The notes: a model not told the origin generated them from the sequence alone. A stretch of DNA of 64,000 bases from Oscillospiraceae bacterium (GCA_015067845.1 SVLT01000006.1:1-64000), one strand, 5' to 3'. Counted from the stretch's first letter, positions 25,061-34,220 are shown. Program-made: numbers and translations.

Positions 25061-27397
25061 TCATACCGGAGCTTTTGTATCAGCAAATTCCAACCGTATG
25101 GTCGTACCAACGGGTACTTGTGTTTTAGGCGCGATATCCTGGGCCGTGACCGTGACTGTGGGGGATATATCCTGATTGCCCACGGGCAAAATGTACAGCC
25201 CCAGCGCACCGGCAGCCGCGCTTGCCTGTTGGCGGTTCATGCCCGTAAAGTCCGGAACTTCCACCGTTCGCTGCTGTGCTTCTTCGCCCAGATAGAGCAA
25301 AATCTGACTGTTTCCGGGAACGGATGTTCCCTGCTTGGGGATTTGATCCGTTACCGTATCCCCCGTACCCACGTATTGGGCCGTCAATCCCAATGCTTTC
25401 AGTCGCTTCTCAACTTCCTTTGGTGTCAATCCGATGAAGTCTTCCACGATAACCGTTTTACCGGCAGCGTCTTCCTCGGAAAACGTCTGCTGAACACCCA
25501 GATATGGCAGGATGTCCGCCATCACCGCACCCACGGTAGGCGCGGCCATCACGCCACCGGAAATATACGTTCCCGTGGCCCTCGACGGCGTGTCCAGAGC
25601 CACTAATACAATATACTCCGGATCGTCCATTGGCGCAATACCCACAAATGATACGATTTTATCCAGCGTCGGCTGACCATTCTCGTCTAAAACGTCGATT
25701 TTTTCGCTTGTACCCGTCTTTCCACCTATGGAAAATCCGGCAACAGAGGCATTTTTTGCCGTTCCTTCCGTAACCACCGATTCAAGAAGCTGGCACATGG
25801 TTTTGGAAGTCTCTTCGCTGATAACCTGCCGGATCACGGTTGGTTCTTGTTGCAGTACCGTGTTCCCATTGGCGTCCAGAACCTCAGAAACGATATAAGG
25901 TTCCATCAGATTACCGCCGTTTACCACAGCGGAAATGGCGCGCACCAATTGCAGGGGTGTCAATTTGAAGGTCTGTCCAAAAGAGCCGGAGGTAAGGGAC
26001 GCTGTGCCCCATTTGTCCGTATTCACGATCAGCTCCTTGGAGAAAAACACACCCTTGCTCTCCCCTGCCAGATCGATCCCCGTTTTTTCCATCACGCCGA
26101 AGTTGCTGATGTACTCGTAGAATCGCTCTCCGCCCAATTTCAGGGCGATGTGGGCAAAGGCCAGGTTGCAGGAATTCTGCAATGCCTGGGGCGTTTTTTC
26201 TGCTCCATGACCCGTGGAACGCCAGCAATGGAGTAGCTGGGAACGGCCCGGGATCTTCTCCGCCCCGGAGCAATGAAAGGATGTATTCAGATCGATGGCG
26301 CCGCAGTCCAGCGCCGCGGCCATGGTCAGCACCTTGAAGGTGGAGCCCGGCTCATATCCGTCGGAAATCACCCGGTTTCGCCATTGCTTCAATTGCGCTG
26401 CTGTCACCGCCGTCTGATACTCCGATTTTGCTTTTTCATAGGCTTCCGAGCCCTCCGGGAGGGCCAAATAATTCAGACGAAGCTCCTCAGTTTCCTGCCG
26501 CGCGGTCTCGTCCGCAATTTCCAGATAATTGTTGGGATCATAACTTCCCAGGGTCGCCATAGCCAGGATCTTCCCGGTTTTGACCTCCATTACCACACCG
26601 AACGCCCCGTTTTGCACATCGTAACGGGCGATGGCATCCTGCATTTGCTTTTCCAGACAAGCCTGCACAGTGGTATCCAAGGTCAGCACCACGCTGCACC
26701 CGGGTATGGATTCCACATATTTTTCATAGGAATAGGGCATATCCATTTCGTTGTTGCCCTTGGTGGTGATCACCTGTCCTGCCGTGCCTTCCAAATAGGC
26801 ATTATAGGACGCCTCGATTCCCTCAGAGCCGGTATTGGAGGCATTAGTAAAGCCGATCACCTGGGCCGCCAATGTGCCGTAAGGATAGGTACGCTTGGAG
26901 CTGGGCTCCAAGTGGATCCCGGAAATTCCGTGGCTGTTGATAAACTCCCGGACCTGTGATGCAACCGCTTCGTCGATATTTGCCGCGACCTGTTGATACC
27001 GCTTGGTCAGGTCCTTACTCAACTTCAAAATGCGCTCCCGGTCCGCGCCCAGGATTTCCGACAGCTCCGTTGCCACCAGTTCCAGATCCGCCTTGGACTG
27101 TTTCAGCTCATGGGGATCCAGATAAACATTTTCCACCGTTTCGGAAAATGCCAAAATATTCATGTTGTGATCATAGATCGTACCCCGGTGGGCGGTGACA
27201 TTGGTGGTGCGGGTCTGATTGCGCAGCGCCAGATTGGAATAATAAGAATAATCCATGATCATCAACTGGTACAGCTGCAATGCCACGGGTATAAATGCCA
27301 TAACGCCAAATATGGCCATCACGGCCAATATTCTGCGGTGATGCCCCGAATCCGCCCGGATTCGGGAATATTCCTTCCGACCTTTCCTTTTTGCCAT
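25061..27397 (-). CDS. spoVD: Class B penicillin-binding protein with two PASTA domains (PBP2/SpoVD-like)
   Basis: Predicted 778-residue transpeptidase anchored by one N-terminal helix (about 23-45). The dimerisation domain is followed by the catalytic motifs STFK (near 353), SCN (near 410) and KTGTSEK (near 557), and by two C-terminal PASTA repeats (about 648-705 and 712-773) starting EDFIGLTPKE and VPDFTGMNRQ. Only one such gene is in the cluster, where Bacillus has pbpB and spoVD in tandem; so it may serve both vegetative septation and spore cortex synthesis, which is inference. FtsW is its likely partner. Confidence 0.92.
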   Translation of the reverse strand: MAKRKGRKEYSRIRADSGHHRRILAVMAIFGVMAFIPVALQLYQLMIMDYSYYSNLALRNQTRTTNVTAHRGTIYDHNMNILAFSETVENVYLDPHELKQSKADLELVATELSEILGADRERILKLSKDLTKRYQQVAANIDEAVASQVREFINSHGISGIHLEPSSKRTYPYGTLAAQVIGFTNASNTGSEGIEASYNAYLEGTAGQVITTKGNNEMDMPYSYEKYVESIPGCSVVLTLDTTVQACLEKQMQDAIARYDVQNGAFGVVMEVKTGKILAMATLGSYDPNNYLEIADETARQETEELRLNYLALPEGSEAYEKAKSEYQTAVTAAQLKQWRNRVISDGYEPGSTFKVLTMAAALDCGAIDLNTSFHCSGAEKIPGRSQLLHCWRSTGHGAEKTPQALQNSCNLAFAHIALKLGGERFYEYISNFGVMEKTGIDLAGESKGVFFSKELIVNTDKWGTASLTSGSFGQTFKLTPLQLVRAISAVVNGGNLMEPYIVSEVLDANGNTVLQQEPTVIRQVISEETSKTMCQLLESVVTEGTAKNASVAGFSIGGKTGTSEKIDVLDENGQPTLDKIVSFVGIAPMDDPEYIVLVALDTPSRATGTYISGGVMAAPTVGAVMADILPYLGVQQTFSEEDAAGKTVIVEDFIGLTPKEVEKRLKALGLTAQYVGTGDTVTDQIPKQGTSVPGNSQILLYLGEEAQQRTVEVPDFTGMNRQQASAAAGALGLYILPVGNQDISPTVTVTAQDIAPKTQVPVGTTIRLEFADTKAPV

Positions 27398-27496
27398 ATC
27401 GCACCGGCCTTTCTGACTGCAATTGGCTCAAAATGGGCAGCAAGGAATCCCTCGCCGCCCATCGCAGCTATTCAATCATATTGGCCGGCAGTGGCA

Positions 27497-27964
27497 TTAT
27501 GCAAACATTCCCAGGAGGAAAGCCCAAAAACTTTCCCAGCCCGTAAGTTGCTCCGTCACCTCAGGTGCCGACACCTGTATCTGTACATGGGGAACTTCCT
27601 CCATGGGCACCATGCCCATGGCTGTGGCGATCTGCCGCACTTCCTCCGGATCGTATCCGGAAGTATATGTATCTTGCAGCTGTGCATTTTCTTCCTGCAA
27701 GGACATAGCATAATCCCGATAGATTTTGGCCTCTGACTGAGCATGGTTCATCTGCACCAAAGACACGGTGAGCATGATCACAAGCACGATGGCGGCCAGA
27801 ATGCCACCCACTGCCACCAGATCAACCGGAATGACATATCTGGGCTGCTTTTTGACCTTGGGAAGCTGTGCAAAGCTTCTTTGCTGAGGTTTCTTCTCCG
27901 GCTGAGGTGCAGCAGTGCCGGATACATATGCGTTGATATACCGAATCTCAGGCTGCATCGCCAT
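27497..27964 (-). CDS. ftsL: Cell division protein FtsL
   Basis: Predicted 155-residue bitopic protein: a Pro/Lys/Gln-rich cytoplasmic tail, one membrane helix (about 47-70), then a leucine-zipper type coiled coil (QSEAKIYRDYAMSLQEENAQ region) as in the FtsL/DivIC group. Named mostly from position between rsmH and the PBP gene. GGAGG lies seven bases before the ATG. It extends longer C-terminally than typical FtsL (about 110-120 residues). Confidence 0.82.
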   Translation of the reverse strand: MAMQPEIRYINAYVSGTAAPQPEKKPQQRSFAQLPKVKKQPRYVIPVDLVAVGGILAAIVLVIMLTVSLVQMNHAQSEAKIYRDYAMSLQEENAQLQDTYTSGYDPEEVRQIATAMGMVPMEEVPHVQIQVSAPEVTEQLTGWESFWAFLLGMFA

Positions 27965-27979
27965 GAAGATCCCTCCTTC

Positions 27980-28915
27980 TTAAATCTTTTCGCAGATACG
28001 CAGCTTTGCGCTGCGGGCTCTGGGGTTTCGTTCCAATTCTTCTTCCCCGGAAACGATGGGCTTTTTGTTGATCAGCTTCACCTGAGGCTTCTTTCCACAG
28101 ACGCAGACCGGGAAATTGGGCGGGCAAATACAGCCCTTTGCCCCGTCTGCCATGCCGTTCTTGACGATCCGGTCTTCCAGAGAGTGGAATGTGATGATCG
28201 CCAGCCGTCCGCCGGGATTCAGCTTGGGGATCGCCGCATCCATCACCTGCCGTACCGCACCCAGCTCATCGTTGACTGCAATGCGGATGGCCTGGAAGCT
28301 GCGCTTGGCGGGATGCTGTTTTTCCCGCAGGGCCGATGCAGGCATCGCTCCACGGATCACATCCACCAGTTCCAGCGTGGTTTTGATGGGTTTTGTTTCC
28401 CGAATGCGGCAAATATTGGCCGCGATCTGGGGCGCGTATCGCTCTTCGCCGTAATCAAACAGAATTCGGCGCAATTCTTCATAAGACCAAGTGTTGACCA
28501 CCTCTTCGGCGGTAAGGACATCGCCTCTGTTCATACGCATGTCCAGGGGTGCGTCTGCCATGTAGGAGAAGCCCCGGCTGCCATCGTCCAACTGAGGGGA
28601 CGATACGCCCAGGTCCAGCAGGATGCCGTCCACGCCGTCGATCCCAAGGTGGTCCAACACATTGGCGATCTCGCAGAAGTTGGAATGTACCAGCGTCACC
28701 TTATCCCCAAAGGGGGCAAGCCGCTCCCCTGCCGCTTTCAACGCCACAGGGTCCCGGTCAATGCCGATCAGTCTGCCGGTGGTGAGCCGGGCGGCGATCT
28801 GGCTGGAATGTCCGGCACCGCCCAGGGTGCCGTCCACATAAATTCCGTCAGGGCGGATATTCAGACCGTCGATGCACTCGTCCAGCAGGACGGACACATG
28901 GTGAAATTCACTCAT
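27980..28915 (-). CDS. rsmH: 16S rRNA (cytosine1402-N4)-methyltransferase
   Basis: Predicted 311-residue SAM enzyme methylating C1402 in the ribosomal P site. Family blocks visible: HVSVLLDECIDGL, VDGTLGGAGHS, GIDRDPVAL, DGILLDLGVSS and FSYMADAPLDMRMN, and FHSLEDRIVK near the end. The start overlaps the stop of mraZ by four bases. Confidence 0.96.
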   Translation of the reverse strand: MSEFHHVSVLLDECIDGLNIRPDGIYVDGTLGGAGHSSQIAARLTTGRLIGIDRDPVALKAAGERLAPFGDKVTLVHSNFCEIANVLDHLGIDGVDGILLDLGVSSPQLDDGSRGFSYMADAPLDMRMNRGDVLTAEEVVNTWSYEELRRILFDYGEERYAPQIAANICRIRETKPIKTTLELVDVIRGAMPASALREKQHPAKRSFQAIRIAVNDELGAVRQVMDAAIPKLNPGGRLAIITFHSLEDRIVKNGMADGAKGCICPPNFPVCVCGKKPQVKLINKKPIVSGEEELERNPRARSAKLRICEKI

Positions 28916-29340
28916 AGGCCGATGGCCTCCAAGGATGCCAGCAGCTTTTCGGGAGTAAGGTTTTCAGCCTCGAAGGCTTCAAATTCATTAAGGTCCCAAA
29001 TCTCTGCCTGGCCTGCCCGGCCAACGATCATAACTTCCTTTTGAATACCGGCGTAGCTCAGCAAGAACTGAGACAGGCTGAAACGGAACTGTTTATCCGG
29101 TTCGCACTCCACCGCGTTCATGAAGATCAAACTGGTTGCCGCACCCTTTTGGGAAATGGGCAAGGTATTATAGTTGTCGCTCAGTGTCTGCCAGTCGGAT
29201 GCCTTGTAGGCGGTCAAGCACCGATGACCGCAGTTGACGCCCAGGGTTACGAAGAAATCCTCCCCCAGCTCCTGGCGCAGCTTTGCAGGAACGATCAAAC
29301 GGTTCTTGTCGTCCAGTTTTGCTGTGTATTTACCGATCAT
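28912..29340 (-). CDS. mraZ: Transcriptional regulator MraZ
   Basis: Predicted 142-residue double AbrB-like (SpoVT-AbrB) protein. Both DxxxR cores are present: KLDDKNRLIVPAKLRQEL in the first repeat and the second around FMNAVECEPDKQFRFSLSQ. MraZ binds direct repeats at its own promoter and controls the dcw cluster; four such repeats lie just upstream. GGAGG sits ten bases before the ATG. Confidence 0.95.
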   Translation of the reverse strand: MIGKYTAKLDDKNRLIVPAKLRQELGEDFFVTLGVNCGHRCLTAYKASDWQTLSDNYNTLPISQKGAATSLIFMNAVECEPDKQFRFSLSQFLLSYAGIQKEVMIVGRAGQAEIWDLNEFEAFEAENLTPEKLLASLEAIGL

Positions 29341-29354
29341 GGATGCTCACCTCC

Positions 29355-29389
29355 TCCACTTTACTCCACTTTTCATCCATTTTGCTCCA
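29355..29389 (-). promoter_or_regulatory. Four MraZ boxes in front of mraZ
   Basis: On the minus strand AAGTGGAG, AAATGGAT, AAGTGGAG and AAGTGGAG follow one another with the TGGA cores at 29386, 29376, 29365 and 29355, that is spaced 10, 11 and 10 bases. Such helical-turn direct repeats with TGG cores are MraZ operators. The last box runs into the ribosome site. Confidence 0.82.
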
Positions 29390-29398
29390 CTTAATGAC

Positions 29399-29427
29399 AG
29401 TATAATACCTCATTTTTCAAAAATCAA
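29399..29427 (-). promoter_or_regulatory. Promoter of the dcw cluster
   Basis: TTGATT (29422-29427) and TATACT (29399-29404) on the minus strand, 17-base spacer, immediately upstream of the MraZ boxes. Confidence 0.8.
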
Positions 29428-29509
29428 TATTTTTTTGCAAAAAAGTTTGATTTTTTTCAAAAAAACCGGTAAAAATCCAATTTTCGAACGCTTGTTCTAT
29501 ATAAAATTC

Positions 29510-31858
29510 TTATATTTGGAAAAAAATCTCTCCATCTCGGATCCCACCGTGGATCTCAGCCGGCTTTTTGCCGTTTCCCAGCAGCTCCTCCGCCAAAGGC
29601 CCCTCCACCTGAGACTGAACCAGTCTGCGCAGATGACGGGCGCCGTCCCTGGGTTTGCATTGGGCCGACAGGCGCTCTGCGATCCCCTCACCCAAGGTAA
29701 GCTGCATGCCGATTGCCGCCATTCTGTCTTTCAGCTGCTCCAAATACTTTTGGGCAATTGCTGTCAGTTCCGTTTGTCCCAAGGGCGCAAAGGAAACGAT
29801 CTGATCCAGCCGCCCCAGAAATTCCGGCAAAAAGGTTTGGTTCAGGGATTCCTGCTGCTCCGCGGCATTGCCAGCCGGGCGGAACCCCAGCCCGTCCCCC
29901 TTGATCCTGCCGCCGGTGTTGGATGTCATAACGATGATGGCATTTTTGAAGCTGACCCGACGGCCTGTGGAATCCGTCAGCACACCCTCCTCCATGATTT
30001 GCAGCAGCAGTCCCAAAACATCCGGATGAGCCTTTTCCAGTTCGTCCAGCAGCACCAGACAGTAAGGATGACGGCGCACCGCTTCCGTAAGCTTGCCCCC
30101 TTCTTCATAGCCTACATAGCCGGGAGGCGCGCCGATGAGCCGGGAAACGGATTGCTTTTCAATATATTCCGTCATATCCAGCCGGATCATGGCATCCTTG
30201 CTGCCGTACAGCTCCTCTGCCAACGCTCTGCAAAGCTCCGTTTTGCCCACACCGGTGGGGCCGGTGAACATAAGACAGGCCACCGGCCTGTTCTCGTCCC
30301 GGATATCGGAAAAGCCCCGGCGCACCGCTTCCGCCACGCAATGGATGGCTTTATCCTGCCCGATCACGCATTTGGACAGGATCTCTTCCAGTCCCATAAG
30401 CCGCTGCCGCTGATCCGCATTCAGCCGTCCCACGGGGATGCCCGTTCGGGCAGAGACCGCCCATGCCACATCCGCGCCTGTTACCGTCCGGGGGCGTTTG
30501 TGCTCCGCAGAACGGGCCACCATTTTCTGCATTTTATCCCGCAGCTCCGCCGCTTTTTCAAAACGGCTCTCCCGTACGGCTTCGTTCAGCGCCTGCTCCA
30601 GATTCTGCTGTGTGGCATTGCGGTTGTAGCGCATTTCCTCCATGCGGGCGTGAGATGCTCCCTCGTCCAGCAGATCGATGGCCTTGTCCGGCAAATACAG
30701 ATCCGGCAAATACCGCACAGACAGCCGCAGAGCCTCTTCCAGGGCGTTGTGGGATATTCGTAATTGGTGATGCCGTTCCAGCCCCGGTCGCAGCCCTTCC
30801 AGAATTGCCATGGTAGACTGCTGATCCGGCTCCTCCACCATCACCGGACGAAAACGGCGCTCCAGCGCCGGGTCTTTTTCAATATATTTCCGATATTCCG
30901 TCAGGGTCGTGGCGCCCAGCATTTGCAGTTCTCCACGGCCAAGGGCCGGCTTAAAAATGTTTGCCGCATCGATTGCGCCCTCTGCCGCACCGGCCCCCAC
31001 GATGGTGTGCATCTCGTCCACGAACAAGATCACATCTCCGCACCGCTTGATCTCCTGCAACACATCCCGGAGCCGTTCTTCAAACTCGCCCCGGTACTTG
31101 GTACCGGCCACCAGATTGGCCATATTCAGGCTGATCAGCCGTTTGTCTTTCAACTGGGGCGGCACATCCCCGATGCTCATGCGCTGCGCCAAGCCCTCTG
31201 CAATGGCGGTCTTGCCCACCCCCGGCTCTCCCACCAAGGCCGGATTGTTTTTATTCTTCCGGCTGAGGATGCCTATGACCATCTCGATCTCCCAGTCTCT
31301 GCCCACCACGCGCTCCATGGTAGAGGCCTTTAAGACCAGATCCTCGCTGAATTGCTCCAATAATTTCAAATTCACCGCTCCTTTTCTTGGTTTTTCCCGC
31401 TGTACCGACGACCATTGCATCTGCTCAACAGTTCTGGTAAAAAGTTCGTTCCTGTCCACCGCGATCAAATCCAGCAGTCTCTGGGCACCGGTATGCTCCG
31501 TGCGCAGCAATGACAGCAGAATGTGACAGATGCGGATCTGCTGACTGCCCAAACGCCGGGCTTCCTGCCCGGCGGCACGCAGTATTCTTTTGCTTTCAAA
31601 GGTCAATCCCTGGGGAAGGGGCATATCCGGCGTTCCGATCCCCACAGTTGACGACGCCGCACAGCGGACAATACCGGACCCGATTCCGTAGCTGTCCAGC
31701 AGCTGCCCGATCCATCCATCCTGACCGCACAATGCCGCCAAAAGATGCTCGCTTCCTACATAACTATGTCCCAATTCCCGTGCAATTCTTGCCGCTTCCC
31801 GAATCAATTGGTCGCTTTTTGCCTCAAATCGTATACATACCCCCTCCTTCACCTGCAA
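29510..31858 (-). CDS. clpC: ClpC-like AAA+ unfoldase
   Basis: Predicted 782-residue Hsp100 ATPase that unfolds proteins for ClpP or for refolding. A Clp-N domain, AAA-1 with GEPGVGKT near 212 and FVDEMHT, a UVR/M-type segment (about 417-445, EKAAELRDKMQK) and AAA-2 with GPTGVGKT near 531 identify the ClpC type. The start is unsure: a TTG at 31858 has GGGGTGG seven bases upstream, while a much stronger AAGGAGG further in is followed in frame only by ATA. The usual ctsR-mcsA-mcsB neighbours are absent; it lies upstream of the dcw promoter. Confidence 0.85.
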   Translation of the reverse strand: MQVKEGVCIRFEAKSDQLIREAARIARELGHSYVGSEHLLAALCGQDGWIGQLLDSYGIGSGIVRCAASSTVGIGTPDMPLPQGLTFESKRILRAAGQEARRLGSQQIRICHILLSLLRTEHTGAQRLLDLIAVDRNELFTRTVEQMQWSSVQREKPRKGAVNLKLLEQFSEDLVLKASTMERVVGRDWEIEMVIGILSRKNKNNPALVGEPGVGKTAIAEGLAQRMSIGDVPPQLKDKRLISLNMANLVAGTKYRGEFEERLRDVLQEIKRCGDVILFVDEMHTIVGAGAAEGAIDAANIFKPALGRGELQMLGATTLTEYRKYIEKDPALERRFRPVMVEEPDQQSTMAILEGLRPGLERHHQLRISHNALEEALRLSVRYLPDLYLPDKAIDLLDEGASHARMEEMRYNRNATQQNLEQALNEAVRESRFEKAAELRDKMQKMVARSAEHKRPRTVTGADVAWAVSARTGIPVGRLNADQRQRLMGLEEILSKCVIGQDKAIHCVAEAVRRGFSDIRDENRPVACLMFTGPTGVGKTELCRALAEELYGSKDAMIRLDMTEYIEKQSVSRLIGAPPGYVGYEEGGKLTEAVRRHPYCLVLLDELEKAHPDVLGLLLQIMEEGVLTDSTGRRVSFKNAIIVMTSNTGGRIKGDGLGFRPAGNAAEQQESLNQTFLPEFLGRLDQIVSFAPLGQTELTAIAQKYLEQLKDRMAAIGMQLTLGEGIAERLSAQCKPRDGARHLRRLVQSQVEGPLAEELLGNGKKPAEIHGGIRDGEIFFQI

Positions 31859-31908
31859 ATTTTTACCACCCCGGACGAAAAATATACGAAATAATTTGAA
31901 AAAAGGAA

Positions 31909-31936
31909 TTGCATTTTCTGAAATACATGGTAGAAT
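31909..31936 (+). promoter_or_regulatory. Candidate ferredoxin promoter
   Basis: TTGCAT (31909-31914) and TAGAAT (31931-31936), 16-base spacer, 57 bases before the ferredoxin start. Confidence 0.5.
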
Positions 31937-31992
31937 AGACTTGCATTTGTACATAGAGACGAATGCTGAAATCACATAATGGAGGGAAAATC

Positions 31993-32163
31993 ATGGCTTA
32001 CAATATTACCGACGCTTGCGTCAAGTGCGGCGCTTGCGCTGACAACTGCCCCGTCGAAGCAATCTCCGAGGGTGAAGACAAGTACGTCATCGATGCTGAT
32101 GTTTGCGTCAGCTGCGGCGCCTGCGCCGACAACTGCCCCGTCGAAGCAATCGAGGAAGGCTGA
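31993..32163 (+). CDS. 2[4Fe-4S] ferredoxin
   Basis: Predicted 56-residue clostridial-type ferredoxin, a soluble low-potential electron carrier for pyruvate and hydrogen metabolism. Two CxxCxxCxxxCP cluster motifs (CVKCGACADNCP and CVSCGACADNCP). GGAGGGAAAATC precedes the ATG at 31993. The two halves share a 24-base identical stretch. Monocistronic, with a terminator after it. Confidence 0.97.
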   Translation: MAYNITDACVKCGACADNCPVEAISEGEDKYVIDADVCVSCGACADNCPVEAIEEG

Positions 32164-32177
32164 TTCTTCCGAACCAC

Positions 32178-32226
32178 AGTCAGTCTGCGCGCTCCGGTCA
32201 TCCGACTGCGCAGGCTGACTTTTTTT
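32178..32226 (+). terminator. Terminator after the ferredoxin gene
   Basis: 13-bp arms (32178-32190 and 32208-32220, one T-G pair) followed by seven T residues. Confidence 0.9.
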
Positions 32227-32237
32227 GGAGGTAAACC

Positions 32238-32927
32238 ATGGAAACGATCCATAATGGCTTTACTTTGGATATCCCACCCGGGACTTTTCCGTTGAGTACG
32301 GATTCCATCTTGCTGTGTGATTTTATCAGTTTGCCCAGAAACGCCCGGGTGCTTGATCTGGGCGCAGGCTGCGGTACATTGGGTACGCTCCTTTGCGCCA
32401 AAGACGAACATTGTCAGGTGACCGGCATTGAATTAGATGGCATCGCCCATGCCGCCGCCCTGGAAAATATCCGCAGGAACAATTTGTCCTCCCGTATGAG
32501 CAGTATATGCGCGGATCTGCGGACAATCCCCGGCAAGCTCCCCACCGGCAGTTTCGAACTGTGCATTTCCAATCCCCCCTACTACACCGGCGGCCCAGCC
32601 AGTCAGCAGGCCCCTCTCGCCCGTCGGGATGACTGCTGTACCTTGGAACAGTTGATCGTCACAGCAGGAAAAATGCTGAAATTTGGCGGTGATTTTTGTC
32701 TGGTACACAAGCCGGAGCGTCTGGCTGAAATTTGCGTTTTGGCATCAGCCAACAAGCTGGAGCCGAAGCGACTACGCCTGATCCGTCACCGCACAGACGG
32801 GGATGTTTCTCTGATTTTGCTGTCCTGCCGCAAGGGCGGCAAGCCGGGGCTTTTGTGGGAAGAGCGTTGTCTTTTCCATCCGGACGGACAACCCACCGAC
32901 TATTACCGAACACTTTACCATCTTTAA
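32238..32927 (+). CDS. tRNA1(Val) adenine37-N6 methyltransferase-like (TrmN6/YfiC family)
   Basis: Predicted 229-residue SAM methyltransferase. It opens with the family feature of a short beta strand, FTLDIPPGTFPLSTDSILL, then VLDLGAGCGTLGTLL as SAM site and SNPPYYTGG, the NPPY motif of amino-N6 methylation. In Firmicutes this gene pairs with rsmI, as here (11 bases apart). The target is inferred from the family. AGGAGG-like GGAGG precedes the ATG. Confidence 0.88.
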   Translation: METIHNGFTLDIPPGTFPLSTDSILLCDFISLPRNARVLDLGAGCGTLGTLLCAKDEHCQVTGIELDGIAHAAALENIRRNNLSSRMSSICADLRTIPGKLPTGSFELCISNPPYYTGGPASQQAPLARRDDCCTLEQLIVTAGKMLKFGGDFCLVHKPERLAEICVLASANKLEPKRLRLIRHRTDGDVSLILLSCRKGGKPGLLWEERCLFHPDGQPTDYYRTLYHL

Positions 32928-32938
32928 GGAGGCAGACC

Positions 32939-33769
32939 ATGGCAGGCATGTTATATCTGGTCCCCACCCCCATCGGCAACCTAGGGGATATTTCCACCCG
33001 TTGCCGGGAGACTTTGGAACAGGCGGATTTTATTGCCGCAGAGGATACCCGGGTCAGCTTGAAGCTGCTGAACCATTTGGGCATCAAAAAAAGCCTTGTC
33101 AGCTACTTTGAGCATAACAAGACTGAAAAGGGTGATATGATCGTTCAGCGGATCTTGGCAGGAGAAACCTGCGCTTTGGTCTCCGATGCCGGCAGTCCGG
33201 CTATCTCCGATCCCGGCGAAGAACTGGTAAAGCAATGCGCTGAGGCCGGTATCACCGTATGCGCCATTCCCGGCCCTTGTGCGGTGATTACCGCGCTGAG
33301 CATCTCCGGACAAAGCACCGGAAGATTCTGCTTTGAGGGTTTTCTGTCCACGGCGAAAAAGAGCCGCCGGGAGCATTTGGAAAGTCTGATCGGCGAAAGC
33401 CGCACCATGATCTTCTACGAAGCGCCCCACAAGCTGTTGAACACGCTGGAGGATATGGCTGCAGTATTTGGTGCAGACCGGCCCATCAGCCTGTGCCGGG
33501 AGCTGACCAAGCTCCACGAGGAAGTGGTGCGCACCACCTTGGGCGCAGCCATCGAAAAATACACCGAAACACCGCCCAAGGGCGAGTTTGTCCTGGTGGT
33601 AGCCGGTGCTGTCCCGGTAGAAAAAGAAAAAGCCACCCCTGCGGATGCTGCCGCAAGAGTGGCTCAGTTGATGGAAGAAGGCTTGTCCCGCAAGGATGCG
33701 GTCAAACAGACCGCCCAGGAGCTGGATCTTCCCAAAAATGTGGTGTATGATGCCGCATTGCAGGTGTGA
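32939..33769 (+). CDS. rsmI: 16S rRNA (cytidine1402-2'-O)-methyltransferase
   Basis: Predicted 276-residue SAM enzyme of the tetrapyrrole methylase fold. Motifs LYLVPTPIGNLGDIS (5-19), AEDTRVS, VSDAGSPAISDPG and the C-terminal AVKQTAQEL helical domain are clear. It modifies the same residue, C1402, as RsmH encoded in the dcw cluster of this window. The start at 32939 has AAGGAGG seven bases upstream. Confidence 0.96.
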   Translation: MAGMLYLVPTPIGNLGDISTRCRETLEQADFIAAEDTRVSLKLLNHLGIKKSLVSYFEHNKTEKGDMIVQRILAGETCALVSDAGSPAISDPGEELVKQCAEAGITVCAIPGPCAVITALSISGQSTGRFCFEGFLSTAKKSRREHLESLIGESRTMIFYEAPHKLLNTLEDMAAVFGADRPISLCRELTKLHEEVVRTTLGAAIEKYTETPPKGEFVLVVAGAVPVEKEKATPADAAARVAQLMEEGLSRKDAVKQTAQELDLPKNVVYDAALQV

Positions 33770-33778
33770 GGTGGGAAT

Positions 33779-34192
33779 ATGGTAAAATATCCTTTGAACG
33801 CATCCGATCTGGAGCTGATTCCCATGGCACTGGAAGTGCTGAAAAAGAATTTTGACGACGGCGTGTACAATCACACCGTGGGTTGTGCATTGCTGTGCAA
33901 AAACGGCAAGATTTACGCCGGTGTAAATTGTGACGGTATCCACGGTTCCTGCGCCGAGTACATCACCATGGGCATTGCCATTTCCGCCGGCGAGCGGGAA
34001 TTTGAGACCATCGTTGCCGTTCACGACAAGGCAGACAAGTTTGTGATCCCCCCGTGTGGAAACTGCCGGCAGATGCTCTTTGAATACTGCCCGGATATCA
34101 AGGTCATTGTCAAGGACGAAACGGGTGAACTCGTAAAAGTTACCGCCCGGGATCTTCTCCCCTTTGCATGGGAACCTGTGATTTGTGAATAA
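33779..34192 (+). CDS. Cytidine deaminase-like zinc enzyme
   Basis: Predicted 137-residue deaminase of the CDA fold. Zinc motifs CAEY (Cys and catalytic Glu, near 59-62) and PPCGNCRQ (near 86-93) are intact, where classical cytidine deaminase has CAE and PCGxCRQ. Substrate probably cytidine or a related nucleoside or a blasticidin-like compound; the NTVGAAL-like NHTVGCALLCKNGKIYAGVN start fits. It follows rsmI by nine bases. Confidence 0.85.
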   Translation: MVKYPLNASDLELIPMALEVLKKNFDDGVYNHTVGCALLCKNGKIYAGVNCDGIHGSCAEYITMGIAISAGEREFETIVAVHDKADKFVIPPCGNCRQMLFEYCPDIKVIVKDETGELVKVTARDLLPFAWEPVICE

Positions 34193-34195
34193 CAA

Positions 34196-34220
34196 CAGCC
34201 GCCTCAGATTGAGGCGGCTG
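34196..34220. terminator. Bidirectional terminator
   Basis: Perfect arms CAGCCGCCTCA and TGAGGCGGCTG around a three-base loop between converging genes. Confidence 0.85.
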
